Of a stretch of DNA of 26,481 nt, positions 15,409-23,922 are shown piece after piece. The DNA comes from Pseudomonadota bacterium (lineage in GTDB: Bacteria > Desulfobacterota > Desulfovibrionia > Desulfovibrionales > Desulfovibrionaceae). How positions within the stretch are numbered: the stretch's first letter is position 1; each line of letters starts with the position of its first letter. The stretch is from assembly GCA_023399375.1 (NCBI GenBank), contig JAEWPX010000154.1, positions 1 through 26,481 on the forward strand, given 5' to 3'. The position numbers and the translations under genes are program-made. The notes beneath the pieces are model-generated. The model had not been told where the DNA came from. It saw only the letters and a program-made list of their open reading frames with translations, and did no database searches.

Positions 15409-17796
15409 CTAGAACATCTGCTTGAGCAGGTCCTCGCCCTTGCCGAGCGGCGCGTTGGGGTCGGTGAAGAAGGCCTTTTCCTGCTCCTCGTCCATGATCG
15501 CCATGGAACCGCGCTCGGTGCCTTCCTTGAAGGCCATGGGCACCCCGTCCACCGTGCCCATGACGATGCCCGGCGGTCGCGAGAAGTCCTCCACCGGATA
15601 ATCGTCCTCCACGGCCTTGCGGTAGGAGAGCCAGATGGGCAGCGCCGCGCGGCCGCCGGTCTCGCCCTTGCCCATGGGCTTGGGCTGGTCGAAGCCGATA
15701 TAGCAGCCGGAAAGCAGATACGGCGAAAAACCCATGAACCAGGCGTCCTGGAAATCGTTGGTGGTGCCGGTCTTGCCGGCCAGCGGCCGCCCCAGCACCT
15801 TGGCCGCGGTGGCCGTGCCGGCGCGCACGACTTCCTTGAGCAGGCAGTCCATGATGTAGGCGGTTTGCGGCGAAAGCACCTGCTTGACCTCGGGCTTGTT
15901 GACGTAAATCTCTTCGCCCCAGGGGCTTTTGACGTCCAGCACGAAGCGGGGCTTGATCGTGGAGCCGTCGCGGGCGAAGGCGGAATAGGCCTGCACCATG
16001 TCCAGCAGGTTGACGGCCACCGCGCCCAGGCTCACGGGCAGGTACGGCACGAATTCGCCGCGAAGCCCGAGCTCGCGCGCCCGCTCCACGATCTTCTTCA
16101 TGCCCACCTGCTGCGCCACGCGTACCGTGACCAGGTTTTTCGACTTGGCCAGGGCCGAACGGATGGTCATGGGGCCGCCATAATCGCCTTCGTAGTTGCC
16201 CGGCGACCAGACCTGCCCGCTCCACGGGTCGCGGTAGGAAAAGGGACCGTCCATGACCACCGTGGCCGGGGTCATGCCGTTGTCCATGGCCGTGGAATAG
16301 ACGATGGGCTTGAACGAGGAACCGGGCTGGCGGAAGGACTGGGTCGCGCGGTTGAACTGGCTCTTCTCGAAGGAGAAGCCGCCGACGCAGGCCAGCACCT
16401 CGCCCGTGCGCGGGTCCATGGACACGATGGCTCCCTCGATGCGCGGTTCGAGCTGCATGGCGAGCTTCCACATGGGCCGGCCGGATTTCGCCGGCTGGGG
16501 CGCGGGGGCCGCGGCCTGCGCCTTGCCGCCCTTGCCCTTGCCGGATGCGGGGGCCTCGGCGGGCTTTTGCGCCGCGGGCTTTTCCGCGCCGGGCTTTTCC
16601 GGCACGGCCAGCACCGAGGCCCAGACGAGGTCGCCGGGCTCGACCTTGCCCTTGGCGAAGCTCATCTCCTCGGCCGGGATGAAGCCGTACTTGTCGCCGA
16701 AGCGCACCACCGCGCCCTGGCCGGAAACCTCCTGCACCAGCGCCTTGACCCAGCGCCCGGGCACGAGCAGGGACTCGGGCACGTTGCTGTGGGCGTAGAA
16801 ATCGTCGTATTTTTCCTTGTCGAGCTTCTCGAGCGCCGGCTTGTAGCCGCGGCGCTTTTCCGAGGCGACGAGCCCCTCGCGCAGCGCCCGCTCGGCCGCT
16901 TCCTGGTGCTTGAGGTCCACGGCCGTGTGCACGTGCAGGCCGCCGTTGTAGACCTGGTCCTCGCCGAAGCGGTCGATGAGCTCCCGGCGCACCTCTTCCA
17001 GGTAGAACGGGGCCACCTCCCACGACGGGTCGGGCATGCTCCGAAACACCAGCGGCTCGGCCACGGCCGCGTCGTGCTGGGCCTGCGTGATCCAGCCCTG
17101 GGCCAGCATGCGCCCGAGGACGTACTTCTGACGGTTCTTCGCCGACTGGAAATCGCGGAACGGGCTGTAGCGCGTGGGCGCCTGGGGCAGGCCGGCCAGG
17201 AGCGCCGCCTGGGCGATAGTCAGATCGCCCACGTGGGCGCCGAAATAGGTCCGCGCCGCGGCCTCCACGCCGTAGGCCCGGGAGCCCAGGTAGATCTGGT
17301 TGAGGTAGATGGTGAGGATCTCGTCCTTGGTCAGGTACTTCTCCAGGCGGTAGGCCAGGATCGCTTCCTTGACCTTGCGTTTGTAGCTTTTTTCCGACGA
17401 CAGCAGCAGCCGCTTGATGATCTGCTGCGTGATGGTGGAGCCGCCCTGCTTGATGCCGCCGCGCTGGAGGTTCTTGATCATGGCGCGCACGATGGCCGAG
17501 ATGTCCACGCCCTCGTGCTGATAGAAGGTGGAGTCCTCGGCGGCGAGAAAGGCCTTGGGCAGAAATTCCGGCATTTCCGAAAGCGTCACCAGGAAGCGTT
17601 TTTCGGAATAGAGATAGCCCAGCACCTTGTTGTCGCGGGTGTAGATGGTGGTGACGAGCGGCGGGCGGTAATCGGTAATTTTCCGAAAACTCGGCAAATC
17701 GCTCGAGGCCCAGTAATACAGGCCCACGAGGCCGGCCGCGCCGGTAATGCCGCCGACGACGAGCAGAAGGACAAAAAGGATAAGGAGCTTTTTCAC
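15409..17796 (-). CDS. mrcA: Class A penicillin-binding protein 1A
   Basis: This 795-aa bifunctional peptidoglycan synthase polymerises lipid II glycan and cross-links peptides at the inner membrane. The N-terminus is a membrane anchor (MKKLLILFVLLLVVGG). The GT51 domain has the catalytic Glu87 in AAEDSTFYQHEG and the GGSTITQQ and RKVKEAILAYRLEKYLTK motifs. The transpeptidase has Ser493 in PGSSFKPI and Lys675 in the KTGTT box. Between them, about residues 393-440, is an Ala/Pro/Lys-rich low-complexity stretch (PGAEKPAAQKPAEAPASGKG) in the region where PBP1A proteins carry an extra domain. The start codon is GTG, with a poor ribosome site, and it overlaps the stop of the YkgJ-type gene by four bases (GTGA), so translation is probably coupled. 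A strong terminator follows. Confidence 0.93.
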   Translation of the reverse strand: MKKLLILFVLLLVVGGITGAAGLVGLYYWASSDLPSFRKITDYRPPLVTTIYTRDNKVLGYLYSEKRFLVTLSEMPEFLPKAFLAAEDSTFYQHEGVDISAIVRAMIKNLQRGGIKQGGSTITQQIIKRLLLSSEKSYKRKVKEAILAYRLEKYLTKDEILTIYLNQIYLGSRAYGVEAAARTYFGAHVGDLTIAQAALLAGLPQAPTRYSPFRDFQSAKNRQKYVLGRMLAQGWITQAQHDAAVAEPLVFRSMPDPSWEVAPFYLEEVRRELIDRFGEDQVYNGGLHVHTAVDLKHQEAAERALREGLVASEKRRGYKPALEKLDKEKYDDFYAHSNVPESLLVPGRWVKALVQEVSGQGAVVRFGDKYGFIPAEEMSFAKGKVEPGDLVWASVLAVPEKPGAEKPAAQKPAEAPASGKGKGGKAQAAAPAPQPAKSGRPMWKLAMQLEPRIEGAIVSMDPRTGEVLACVGGFSFEKSQFNRATQSFRQPGSSFKPIVYSTAMDNGMTPATVVMDGPFSYRDPWSGQVWSPGNYEGDYGGPMTIRSALAKSKNLVTVRVAQQVGMKKIVERARELGLRGEFVPYLPVSLGAVAVNLLDMVQAYSAFARDGSTIKPRFVLDVKSPWGEEIYVNKPEVKQVLSPQTAYIMDCLLKEVVRAGTATAAKVLGRPLAGKTGTTNDFQDAWFMGFSPYLLSGCYIGFDQPKPMGKGETGGRAALPIWLSYRKAVEDDYPVEDFSRPPGIVMGTVDGVPMAFKEGTERGSMAIMDEEQEKAFFTDPNAPLGKGEDLLKQMF

Positions 17797-18392
17797 GTGC
17801 CAAATCTCGCTGGGGGGGGAGTGACGGCGGGCATGCCTTCCTTGGGCGGCAGGCCCCAGGCCAGCCGCAGGCGACCATGCAAGTCCCGCACCTGGGCTTC
17901 GGTGACGTCAAGCAGGGCGAGCATTCCGGTCACGGTGCGGCCTTCCCGGTGCACCAGGCAGGTCGCGGCCGCAAAGCCCGACACCCTGCCCGAAGCCATC
18001 CAGAACGGAAAGAGGCGGCAATAATACGGGCGCGCCTGCCTTGGCAAGGCGCAGCCGTCGGAACGCAAAAACACGCAGCGCCCGGCCGGTGAAACGGACA
18101 GGCGCAAATGGCGGCCGCCCGCCGGGAAAAGCGCCTCCACGGCCTGGCGTTCCCTGGGGAACAGGCGGTGCATTCCGGACAGGAACGCGGCGCTGTTGGG
18201 CTCCGCGGTGAAGGCCCCGCGCGAAAGGCCCGCATGTTCGACGATGCGGTGCCGCTCCGACTCGGAAACGGGGAAGCACTGGTCCTCGTGGCCCGGGGTC
18301 AGCTCGCAGCAGGTGGGGCCGGCGGCGGCGCAACGGGCGCAGATGTCCGTCACGCGCGGCGTGGGAGCCGTCCCCGGCCGATCCATGGACAT
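17793..18392 (-). CDS. YkgJ-family cysteine-cluster protein
   Basis: This 199-aa protein has the YkgJ (UPF0153) pattern of conserved cysteines that probably bind a metal or Fe-S cluster: CARCAAAGPTCC near the N-terminus, then CVFLRSDGCALPRQARPYYC with RLFPFW close behind. Its biochemical role is not known. The frame is open to 18434, but the ATG at 18392 has a good ribosome site (GGGAGG, 18405-18400, seven bases away), and the extra 14 upstream residues look non-coding. Its stop overlaps the GTG of PBP1A by four bases, so the two are translated together. A plausible -10 box, TATTAT (18454-18449), lies about 57 bases before the start, without a good -35. Confidence 0.82.
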   Translation of the reverse strand: MSMDRPGTAPTPRVTDICARCAAAGPTCCELTPGHEDQCFPVSESERHRIVEHAGLSRGAFTAEPNSAAFLSGMHRLFPRERQAVEALFPAGGRHLRLSVSPAGRCVFLRSDGCALPRQARPYYCRLFPFWMASGRVSGFAAATCLVHREGRTVTGMLALLDVTEAQVRDLHGRLRLAWGLPPKEGMPAVTPPPARFGT

Positions 18393-18480
18393 GACCCAAC
18401 CTCCCGGCGCGCCGCGGCCCGCTGTCCGCCGCACTGCGCCAGGCGTACATAATACCCGAATCCCCGGCCGTAAAGGGCGT

Positions 18481-18518
18481 CGGGAAACCCGCGGCGTCTC
18501 CCTCCTTGCGGTTTCCCG
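18481..18518 (-). terminator. Hairpin after the winged-helix-like gene
   Basis: CGGGAAACC (18481-18489) pairs with GGTTTCCCG (18510-18518), with two more pairs past one bulged C, around a 15-nt loop. It starts 15 bases past the stop of the small minus-strand gene. There is no U-run right after it, so it may be a weak terminator or a 3'-end hairpin separating this operon from the YkgJ-PBP1A operon. Confidence 0.5.
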
Positions 18519-18532
18519 GCAGCGCGCCCGCG

Positions 18533-18790
18533 CTACCGGGACAACTTCTCCAAGGCCAGTTCCGTCGGGGCGAGGCGGCCTTCGACCTCTTCGAGCAGCC
18601 CCAGGTTCACCATGTCGCGCACCATGGGCTGCACCTGGGAAAAGTGGCGCACCAGGGCCCGGCTGATGTCTTCTTCCGTGGCCGGCGGATCACAGGCGCG
18701 CAGGATGTCCTTGGCGGTCTGGGTCAGGGCTCCGTCGGGCTTTATCGCAGCAATGCTTTCGTCCGCATCGATGCGGGCATCGGAAGTCAT
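18533..18790 (-). CDS. Small winged-helix-like protein
   Basis: This 85-aa protein resembles a compact winged-helix domain. ALTQTAKDILRAC and TEEDISRALVRHFSQVQPMVRDMVNLGLLEEVEGRLAPTELA follow the usual order of helix, helix-turn-helix and 'wing' with a 'gLle..g.l.lT..G' ending. It carries one cysteine (Cys33). DNA binding is an inference from this pattern. Its ATG overlaps the TGA of the peroxiredoxin gene by four bases (ATGA), with AAGGAG inside the peroxiredoxin's last codons as ribosome site, so the two are made together. The longer open frame upstream is only the antiparallel-frame shadow of the peroxiredoxin. Confidence 0.7.
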   Translation of the reverse strand: MTSDARIDADESIAAIKPDGALTQTAKDILRACDPPATEEDISRALVRHFSQVQPMVRDMVNLGLLEEVEGRLAPTELALEKLSR

Positions 18791-19440
18791 GAAGTCTCCT
18801 TTTTGCAAAAATACCAATCCGGACAGGCCGCGCCGCCCGCCTTGGCCCTTTCCTCGGCCATGGCCTGCGTGCGCGGCGGCGGGGCGAGCACCGGCTCGCC
18901 CGGCTTCCAGCCGGCGGGGGTGGCGACGCCGTGGGCGTCGGTGGCCTGCAACGCGGCCACCAGGCGCACGATTTCGCCCACGTCCCGCCCCGTGGTCATG
19001 GGGTAGGCCGAAAAAGCCCGCACGATGCTGCGGTCGTCGATGACATAGGTCATGCGGACCGGCTCGTTGGGGGATTCGGCGGACATGAGCATGCCGTAGC
19101 GCCGGGCCATCTCTCCGGTGACGTCGGCCACCAGGGGAAAGTCGATGGTCACGGCGAACCTGGATTCGAGAGAGCGCACCCAGGCGATGTGGGAAAAAAC
19201 GGAGTCCACGGACAGGCCCAGCAGTTCGCAGCGCATGGCGCGCAACTTTTCGCGCGCCCCGGCAAAGGCGATGAGTTCGGTCGCGCACACGGGGGTGAAG
19301 TCCGCCGGATGGGAAAAAAGCACCAGCCAGCTTTCCCGGAAATCCTCCAGGCGCAGAATTCCTTGGGTGGTTTCCGCCTCGAAGTCCGGAGCGGGCTCGC
19401 CGATGCGCGGCGTACGGGGCGTTGCTTCGCAGTCCGTCAT
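18787..19440 (-). CDS. Peroxiredoxin, Prx6-like with C-terminal cysteine pair
   Basis: This 217-aa enzyme reduces peroxides in the cytoplasm. The peroxidatic cysteine is Cys52 in SHPADFTPVCATEL, the Prx6-type active-site context, and the 'R' of the site is within RMTYVIDD. The C-terminus has two more cysteines, Cys206 and Cys212, in CPDWYFC, close in spacing to the archaeal thioredoxin-type peroxiredoxins in which these residues resolve the sulfenic acid. It is therefore likely a 2-Cys enzyme rather than 1-Cys. The frame is open from a GTG at 19446, but that codon lies inside the AAGGAG ribosome site (19451-19446), so the ATG at 19440 is the real start. It overlaps the downstream winged-helix-like gene by four bases. 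Confidence 0.9.
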   Translation of the reverse strand: MTDCEATPRTPRIGEPAPDFEAETTQGILRLEDFRESWLVLFSHPADFTPVCATELIAFAGAREKLRAMRCELLGLSVDSVFSHIAWVRSLESRFAVTIDFPLVADVTGEMARRYGMLMSAESPNEPVRMTYVIDDRSIVRAFSAYPMTTGRDVGEIVRLVAALQATDAHGVATPAGWKPGEPVLAPPPRTQAMAEERAKAGGAACPDWYFCKKETS

Positions 19441-19493
19441 GAACACTCCTTGCCGGCCGCATCATGGCGGCACGTTGCGGCGCGGATGTTCGA

Positions 19494-19522
19494 CATATCG
19501 CCGTATTGGCGGCCGGCGTCAA
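19494..19522 (-). promoter_or_regulatory. Candidate sigma70 promoter of the peroxiredoxin operon
   Basis: On the minus strand TTGACG (19522-19517) is followed after exactly 17 bases by GATATG (19499-19494). The -35 box matches the consensus at 5 of 6 positions, the -10 at 3 of 6. It lies about 50 bases before the peroxiredoxin ATG and after the glnD stop, so the peroxiredoxin pair probably has its own promoter. Confidence 0.4.
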
Positions 19523-19575
19523 GGGCGGGAGACGCAACGCGCCTTGCGCCGCGACGCGCGACCCCGGTCACACGA

Positions 19576-22236
19576 TCAGTGCAACGCGCACGGATCTTCC
19601 GCCAGGCGGTGGAGCAACGCCGCCTTGATTTCCCCCACCTGCTCGGGGTCCTCCACGCGCCGGCCGTCGTAGCCGCGCACGTAGAACACGTCGCGCACCC
19701 GCCCGGCCGGGGTCATCACCTTGGCCAAGTGCGTCTCCAGGCGCAGCTCGTAGAGCGTGCGGGCGATGTCGTAGAGCAGGCCCACCCGGTCGTCGCAGGT
19801 CACCTCGATGACCGTGAAGAGGTCCGAAGCGCGGTTGTCCAGCACGATGGCCGGCGGCGTGCGCGGCCCGGAAACCGTGGGACCGGACAAAAGCGACGCC
19901 CGTTTGCGGGCCAGGCGGTAGGCCAGGAAGAGCTTGCCGGTCAGGGCGTAGCGGATGGCGCGCTGCACCCGGGCGAAAACCTCGTCGGCGTAGAGCACGT
20001 CCGGTGGATTGGCCGTGCGCAGGGAAAGGATGGTCGCGCCGTCGTTAAGGACGAACACGTCCGCGTCGTGGATGGAGAGGTCGTGCAGGGCGAGCACGCC
20101 GGCCACGGTGGCGAAAAGCGCCCGCACCCGCCGCGCCGCCACGGTGACGGCGAAACCTTCGCCGCCGGGCAGGGCCTCGTGGGAAAGCGCCACCACGTCG
20201 CGACCGCCCTGCCCCTCCCGGGGACTCGGCCGCAGACGCCGCTCCTCGGCCGTGGCGGCGTCCAGCTGCGTCAAAAGCTCCAGGTGGGCGAGGATGGTTT
20301 CCGGGCTCTCCACGACGAGATAGCGCGGCGGCATGGCCAGGATGGCCCGCTCCAGGGTCTCGGGGTCCAGGCGGTCCTTGGCCGCCTCGCGCAGCCGTTC
20401 GCGCGTGGCGAGCATGACCCGGGCGTCGTCGCGGTCGAAAAGCCGGCCCTGCTCGATGGCCGCGCGCACCTTGGCGTAGAGGTCGAGGACGAGGGTCTCC
20501 TTCCAGGCGGTCCAGGCTTGCGGTCCGGTGGCCAGGCCGTCGCAGCGGGCGATGAGCGCCAGCATGTCGAGCAGCTCCGCCGTGGCCGCGCGCGAAGCCA
20601 CCCGGGCGACCACGTCGGGGTCGGCCAGGTCGCGGCCCGTGGCCGTCTCGGGCAGGAGCAGATGCTCGCGCACGAGCGCGGCCACGGCCTGCCGGGCCTC
20701 GGGCGGCGCGGACAGGCGGGAAAGCATCGCCTCGGCCAGGGCCGCGCCTTTTTCGGCGTGCCCGCCGCCGAGGCCCTTGCCCACGTCGTGCAGGAGCGTG
20801 CCCCAGAAGACGAGTTCGGGCCGGGGCAGGCCGGAAAGGAGCGCGCAAAAACGCGCGTCGCCCTCGCCGGCGCGCAGCGCGGCGAGCAGACGCACCGCCT
20901 CCAGGCTGTGCCGGCCCACGGGATGGACGTGGTAGATGTCGAAGGAAACGATGTCCTCGACGCGGGCGAATTCCGGCAGCACGGCGCGAAGGAGCCCCGA
21001 CGCCATGACCGCGTCCATGGCCACGCCCGTGGTGTCGGCCTGCATCACCGCGCCGAGGCCCTCGTAGAGCCGCCTGCCCGTTCGCGGCGACACGTCGGCC
21101 AGCCGCCCGAGCGCGACGGCCAGGCCGCGCAGGCGGCGCATGGTTTCATGCGACGGGGGCACGCCGGTCGCGGCGCTTGCGCCGAGCAGGTCGAACACGG
21201 CCTCCATGGCCGCCGCGTCGGAAAGCCCCGGGGTAAAGCGGATGCCTTCAGCGGCCCGCTCCACCCCGCCGGACAGGGGCACGGCCGGGGCGTCCAGATC
21301 CACCGCGCCCAAGGCCCCGGCCAGTAGCGGCCATGCCGAGCCGCGCAAGGCCTTGATGTCGGCCATGCGGCGCAGCAGCTGCGAAAGGAAACGCTCCACC
21401 CCGGCCCGGTCGCCCCGGGGGCCGAAGCCCATGGCCTCGGCCAGGCGTTCCTGAAATTCGAAATAGAGCTTGTCGCTCTTGCGGCCGCACAAGCGGTGCA
21501 GGTGCATGCGCGCCGTGAGCACGAAGGCGGCGTCGGCGTCCAGGGCGGCGAGCTCCCTGGCGAGCACCCGCGCGTCACCGTCGCGGCCCGGGTCCAGGGC
21601 CAGGAGCCAGCGGACCTGGTGCGCGTCGCGAAGGCCCCCAAGGCCGTTTTTGAGGTCCGGTTCGAGCATGCCGCCGGCGTCGCCGTAACCGCGCTTGCGC
21701 ACGGCGTTGGCCGCGTCGAGCCAGCGGGCGAAATCCGCGGCGCAGGCGGGAAAGACGTCCCGGCGCAGCCGGTCGAGCAGGCCCTCGCCCACGGCCGCTT
21801 CGCCGGCCACCACGCGCATGTCGAGAAACGACGCCAGCACCTGTTGGTCCTTGCGCGCAAGCTCCAGGCATTCGCTTATGGCGCGCACCCCGTGGCCGAG
21901 GTCCACGCCCAGGTCCCACAAGGGGAAAAAGAGGAACCGGGCCAGATCCGCGGCGTCGCCCGGGGCCTCGCCGCCGTAGACCACGAGCACGTCGATGTCC
22001 GAGGCCGGGCACAGCTCCCGGCGACCGTAGCCGCCCACGGCGACCAGGGCGAAGGTGGGGCGCACGGCGCCGTCCTCCTCGAATTCGGCCAGACGCTCGC
22101 GGAAATAGCGGTCGTAGGCGTCGGACAGGGCGCGCACGTAGGCCACGTCCACGTTGCCGTCGGCCAGGGCCGTATCCAGCAGGGCCTTGCCTGCGACGAG
22201 GCGGGCCGCGCTTTGGGGCCTTTCGGCTGGGACCAT
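19576..22236 (-). CDS. glnD: PII uridylyltransferase/uridylyl-removing enzyme
   Basis: This 886-aa protein is a full-length GlnD, which adds UMP to PII when glutamine is low and removes it when glutamine is high. The nucleotidyltransferase motif is GGYGRRELCPASDIDVLVV (Gly68-Gly69, catalytic Asp80 and Asp82). The HD hydrolase domain has His483-Asp484 in LLHDVGKGLGG. Two ACT domains for glutamine sensing lie at the C-terminus (about residues 690-770 and 805-880, with FTVIEVTCDDRVGLLYDIA). A good ribosome site (AGGAG) precedes the ATG. It is the third gene of the amtB-glnB-glnD cluster and its substrate, GlnB, is encoded just upstream; a hairpin lies between them. Its size is normal for the family. 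Confidence 0.95.
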   Translation of the reverse strand: MVPAERPQSAARLVAGKALLDTALADGNVDVAYVRALSDAYDRYFRERLAEFEEDGAVRPTFALVAVGGYGRRELCPASDIDVLVVYGGEAPGDAADLARFLFFPLWDLGVDLGHGVRAISECLELARKDQQVLASFLDMRVVAGEAAVGEGLLDRLRRDVFPACAADFARWLDAANAVRKRGYGDAGGMLEPDLKNGLGGLRDAHQVRWLLALDPGRDGDARVLARELAALDADAAFVLTARMHLHRLCGRKSDKLYFEFQERLAEAMGFGPRGDRAGVERFLSQLLRRMADIKALRGSAWPLLAGALGAVDLDAPAVPLSGGVERAAEGIRFTPGLSDAAAMEAVFDLLGASAATGVPPSHETMRRLRGLAVALGRLADVSPRTGRRLYEGLGAVMQADTTGVAMDAVMASGLLRAVLPEFARVEDIVSFDIYHVHPVGRHSLEAVRLLAALRAGEGDARFCALLSGLPRPELVFWGTLLHDVGKGLGGGHAEKGAALAEAMLSRLSAPPEARQAVAALVREHLLLPETATGRDLADPDVVARVASRAATAELLDMLALIARCDGLATGPQAWTAWKETLVLDLYAKVRAAIEQGRLFDRDDARVMLATRERLREAAKDRLDPETLERAILAMPPRYLVVESPETILAHLELLTQLDAATAEERRLRPSPREGQGGRDVVALSHEALPGGEGFAVTVAARRVRALFATVAGVLALHDLSIHDADVFVLNDGATILSLRTANPPDVLYADEVFARVQRAIRYALTGKLFLAYRLARKRASLLSGPTVSGPRTPPAIVLDNRASDLFTVIEVTCDDRVGLLYDIARTLYELRLETHLAKVMTPAGRVRDVFYVRGYDGRRVEDPEQVGEIKAALLHRLAEDPCALH

Positions 22237-22264
22237 GCGGTTCTCCTGTGGCGAAAACGCAAAA

Positions 22265-22300
22265 CCGGGGAGGAGCGCGCGTATCCGCTCTCCTCCCCGG
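22265..22300 (-). terminator. Terminator-like hairpin between glnB and glnD
   Basis: CCGGGGAGGAG (22265-22275) pairs with CTCCTCCCCGG (22290-22300), with a few more pairs past a two-base bulge. On the minus strand the stem is followed by TTTT (22264-22261), GCG and another TTTT (22257-22254). It starts about 48 bases past the glnB stop and ends 29 bases before the glnD start, where it could end most amtB-glnB transcripts and lower glnD expression. Confidence 0.7.
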
Positions 22301-22347
22301 CGACGTGTCAGGGATTGCAGGGCCGGGGTAGATTCCCCGCCACCCGG

Positions 22348-22686
22348 CTAGACGGCCGCGTTGCCGGTTTCGCCGGTACGGATGCGGATGACCTCGTCGA
22401 TGGTGGAGACGAAGATCTTCCCGTCGCCCACTTCGCCGGTCTGGGCGGCGGCCTGGATGGCGCGGATGACCTCGGCGGCCACGCCGTCCTCGACGATCAG
22501 TTCCATCTTGACCTTGGGCACGAAATCGACCTGGTACTCGGCGCCGCGGTAGACCTCGGTGTGGCCGCGCTGCCGGCCGAAGCCCTTGACCTCGGAGACG
22601 GTCATGCCCTTGATGCCGATGCTCGTGAGCTTTTCCTTGATCTCGTCCAGCTTGTAAGGCCGGGTGATGACTTCGATCTTCTTCAT
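22348..22686 (-). CDS. glnB: Nitrogen regulatory protein PII
   Basis: This 112-aa protein is a complete PII signal transducer, a trimer that reports ATP, ADP and 2-oxoglutarate status. It starts MKKIEVITRPYKLDEIK and has the T-loop with Tyr51 (GHTEVYRGAEYQVDF), the residue modified by GlnD, and the C-terminal signature VGDGKIFVSTIDEVIRIRTGE. It lies 21 bases after amtB with its own AAGGAG ribosome site. Pairing with amtB usually marks the GlnK type, which plugs the ammonium channel, but GlnB and GlnK are not separable by sequence alone here. Confidence 0.95.
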   Translation of the reverse strand: MKKIEVITRPYKLDEIKEKLTSIGIKGMTVSEVKGFGRQRGHTEVYRGAEYQVDFVPKVKMELIVEDGVAAEVIRAIQAAAQTGEVGDGKIFVSTIDEVIRIRTGETGNAAV

Positions 22687-22707
22687 GACGCGCTCCTTCT
22701 CCCCTCG

Positions 22708-23922
22708 TTAGAGCTGATAGCCGACTTCGCTGTGCTGGCTGACGTCGAGGCCCTTGTTCTCGTCCTCCTGGCTTACCCGAATACCGACCATCAAGTCCAC
22801 GACTTTAAAGAGGATCAGGGACATGACGAAGCAGAACGCCCAGGTGGCGACCACGGAGAGGAACTGGATCCACAGCTGTTCGGGGTTGCCGTAAAAGAGG
22901 CCGTCCGCGCCAAGTTCGTTGACGGCTTTGGTGGCGAAAAGGCCGGTGCACAGGGCGCCGAAAGTGCCGCCGAGGCCATGAATGCCGACCACGTCCAAGG
23001 AGTCGTCATATTTGAAGATGCCCTTGACGAGCACGCCGCCGTAACACAGGGCGCCGCCGGCGAGGCCCATGAGGATGGCCGGCATGGGCTCGATGAAGCC
23101 GGCTGCCGGGGTGATGACGACGAGGCCGGCCACCGCGCCGGAGGCCATGCCGAGGGTGGTCGGCTTGCCGCGGTGCAGCCACTCCACCACGATCCAGCCC
23201 ACGGCGGCGGCGGCGGCGGCCAAGTGGGTGGTGACGAAGGCCGAGGCGGCCAGGCCGTTGGCGGCCAGGGCGCTGCCGGCGTTGAAGCCGAACCAGCCGA
23301 ACCAGAGCAGGCCCGCGCCGAGGATGGTCAGGGGCAGGTTGTGGGGAATGAACGCCTGCTTGCCGTAGCCGTGGCGACGGCCCAGGTAGAGCGCGGCGGC
23401 CAGGGCGGACGCGCCGGAGCTCATGTGGACCACCGCGCCGCCGGCGAAGTCCAGCGCGCCCATCTTGGCCATCCAGCCGCCGCCCCAGACCCAGTGGGCC
23501 ATGGGACAGTAGACCAGGATCAACCAGAGGCAGGTGAACAGCAGGAACCCGGAAAATTTGATGCGTTCGGCGAACGCGCCGGTGATGAGCGCCGGCGTGA
23601 TGACGGCGAACATGCACTGGAAGATCATGAAGGCCAGGTGCGGAATGTTGTCCACGCCTTCCTTGGCCGCCGTGCCGACGCCCTTGAGGAACAGGAAGTC
23701 CAGGTTGCCGATGAAGCCGCCGATGTCGCCGCCGAACGCCAACGAGTAGCCCACTATGGCCCACAGGATGGTGACGGTGCCGAGCAGAATGTTGGAATGC
23801 ATGAGTGTGCCGAGGATATTCTTGCCCCGGACCATGCCGCCGTAAAACAGAGCCAGGCCCGGGGTCATGAGCATGACCAGGGCAGCCGAAATGAGCACGA
23901 AGGCGGTATCCGCCGCGTTCAT
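22708..23922 (-). CDS. amtB: Ammonium transporter AmtB
   Basis: This 404-aa membrane channel conducts ammonia/ammonium through the inner membrane. It opens MNAADTAFVLISAALVMLMT followed by PGLALFYGG, and lacks the signal peptide of the E. coli protein. The pore features are present: WGGGWMAKMGALDFAGGAVVHMSSG (conserved Asp, first histidine) and VVGIHGLGGTFGALCTG (second pore histidine). About eleven hydrophobic helices are seen. The frame is open to 24747, but the ATG at 23922 has a GAGGGGG ribosome site, and the upstream part is antisense to another gene. It is the first gene of amtB-glnB-glnD. I looked for a sigma54 promoter (GG-N10-GC) upstream and did not find a convincing one. Confidence 0.95.
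   Translation of the reverse strand: MNAADTAFVLISAALVMLMTPGLALFYGGMVRGKNILGTLMHSNILLGTVTILWAIVGYSLAFGGDIGGFIGNLDFLFLKGVGTAAKEGVDNIPHLAFMIFQCMFAVITPALITGAFAERIKFSGFLLFTCLWLILVYCPMAHWVWGGGWMAKMGALDFAGGAVVHMSSGASALAAALYLGRRHGYGKQAFIPHNLPLTILGAGLLWFGWFGFNAGSALAANGLAASAFVTTHLAAAAAAVGWIVVEWLHRGKPTTLGMASGAVAGLVVITPAAGFIEPMPAILMGLAGGALCYGGVLVKGIFKYDDSLDVVGIHGLGGTFGALCTGLFATKAVNELGADGLFYGNPEQLWIQFLSVVATWAFCFVMSLILFKVVDLMVGIRVSQEDENKGLDVSQHSEVGYQL

Noticed and set aside
15090..15425. A possible 111-aa plus-strand gene in the AT-rich intergenic region
   Set aside because: No ribosome site, an Arg-rich random-looking product, and it runs through the PBP1A terminator and into the PBP1A gene.
15160..18024. 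A 954-codon plus-strand open frame opposite PBP1A
   Set aside because: It is the antisense shadow of a well-supported PBP1A gene. Its product is Gly/Ala/His/Arg-rich with no domain, as expected from high-GC codon bias.
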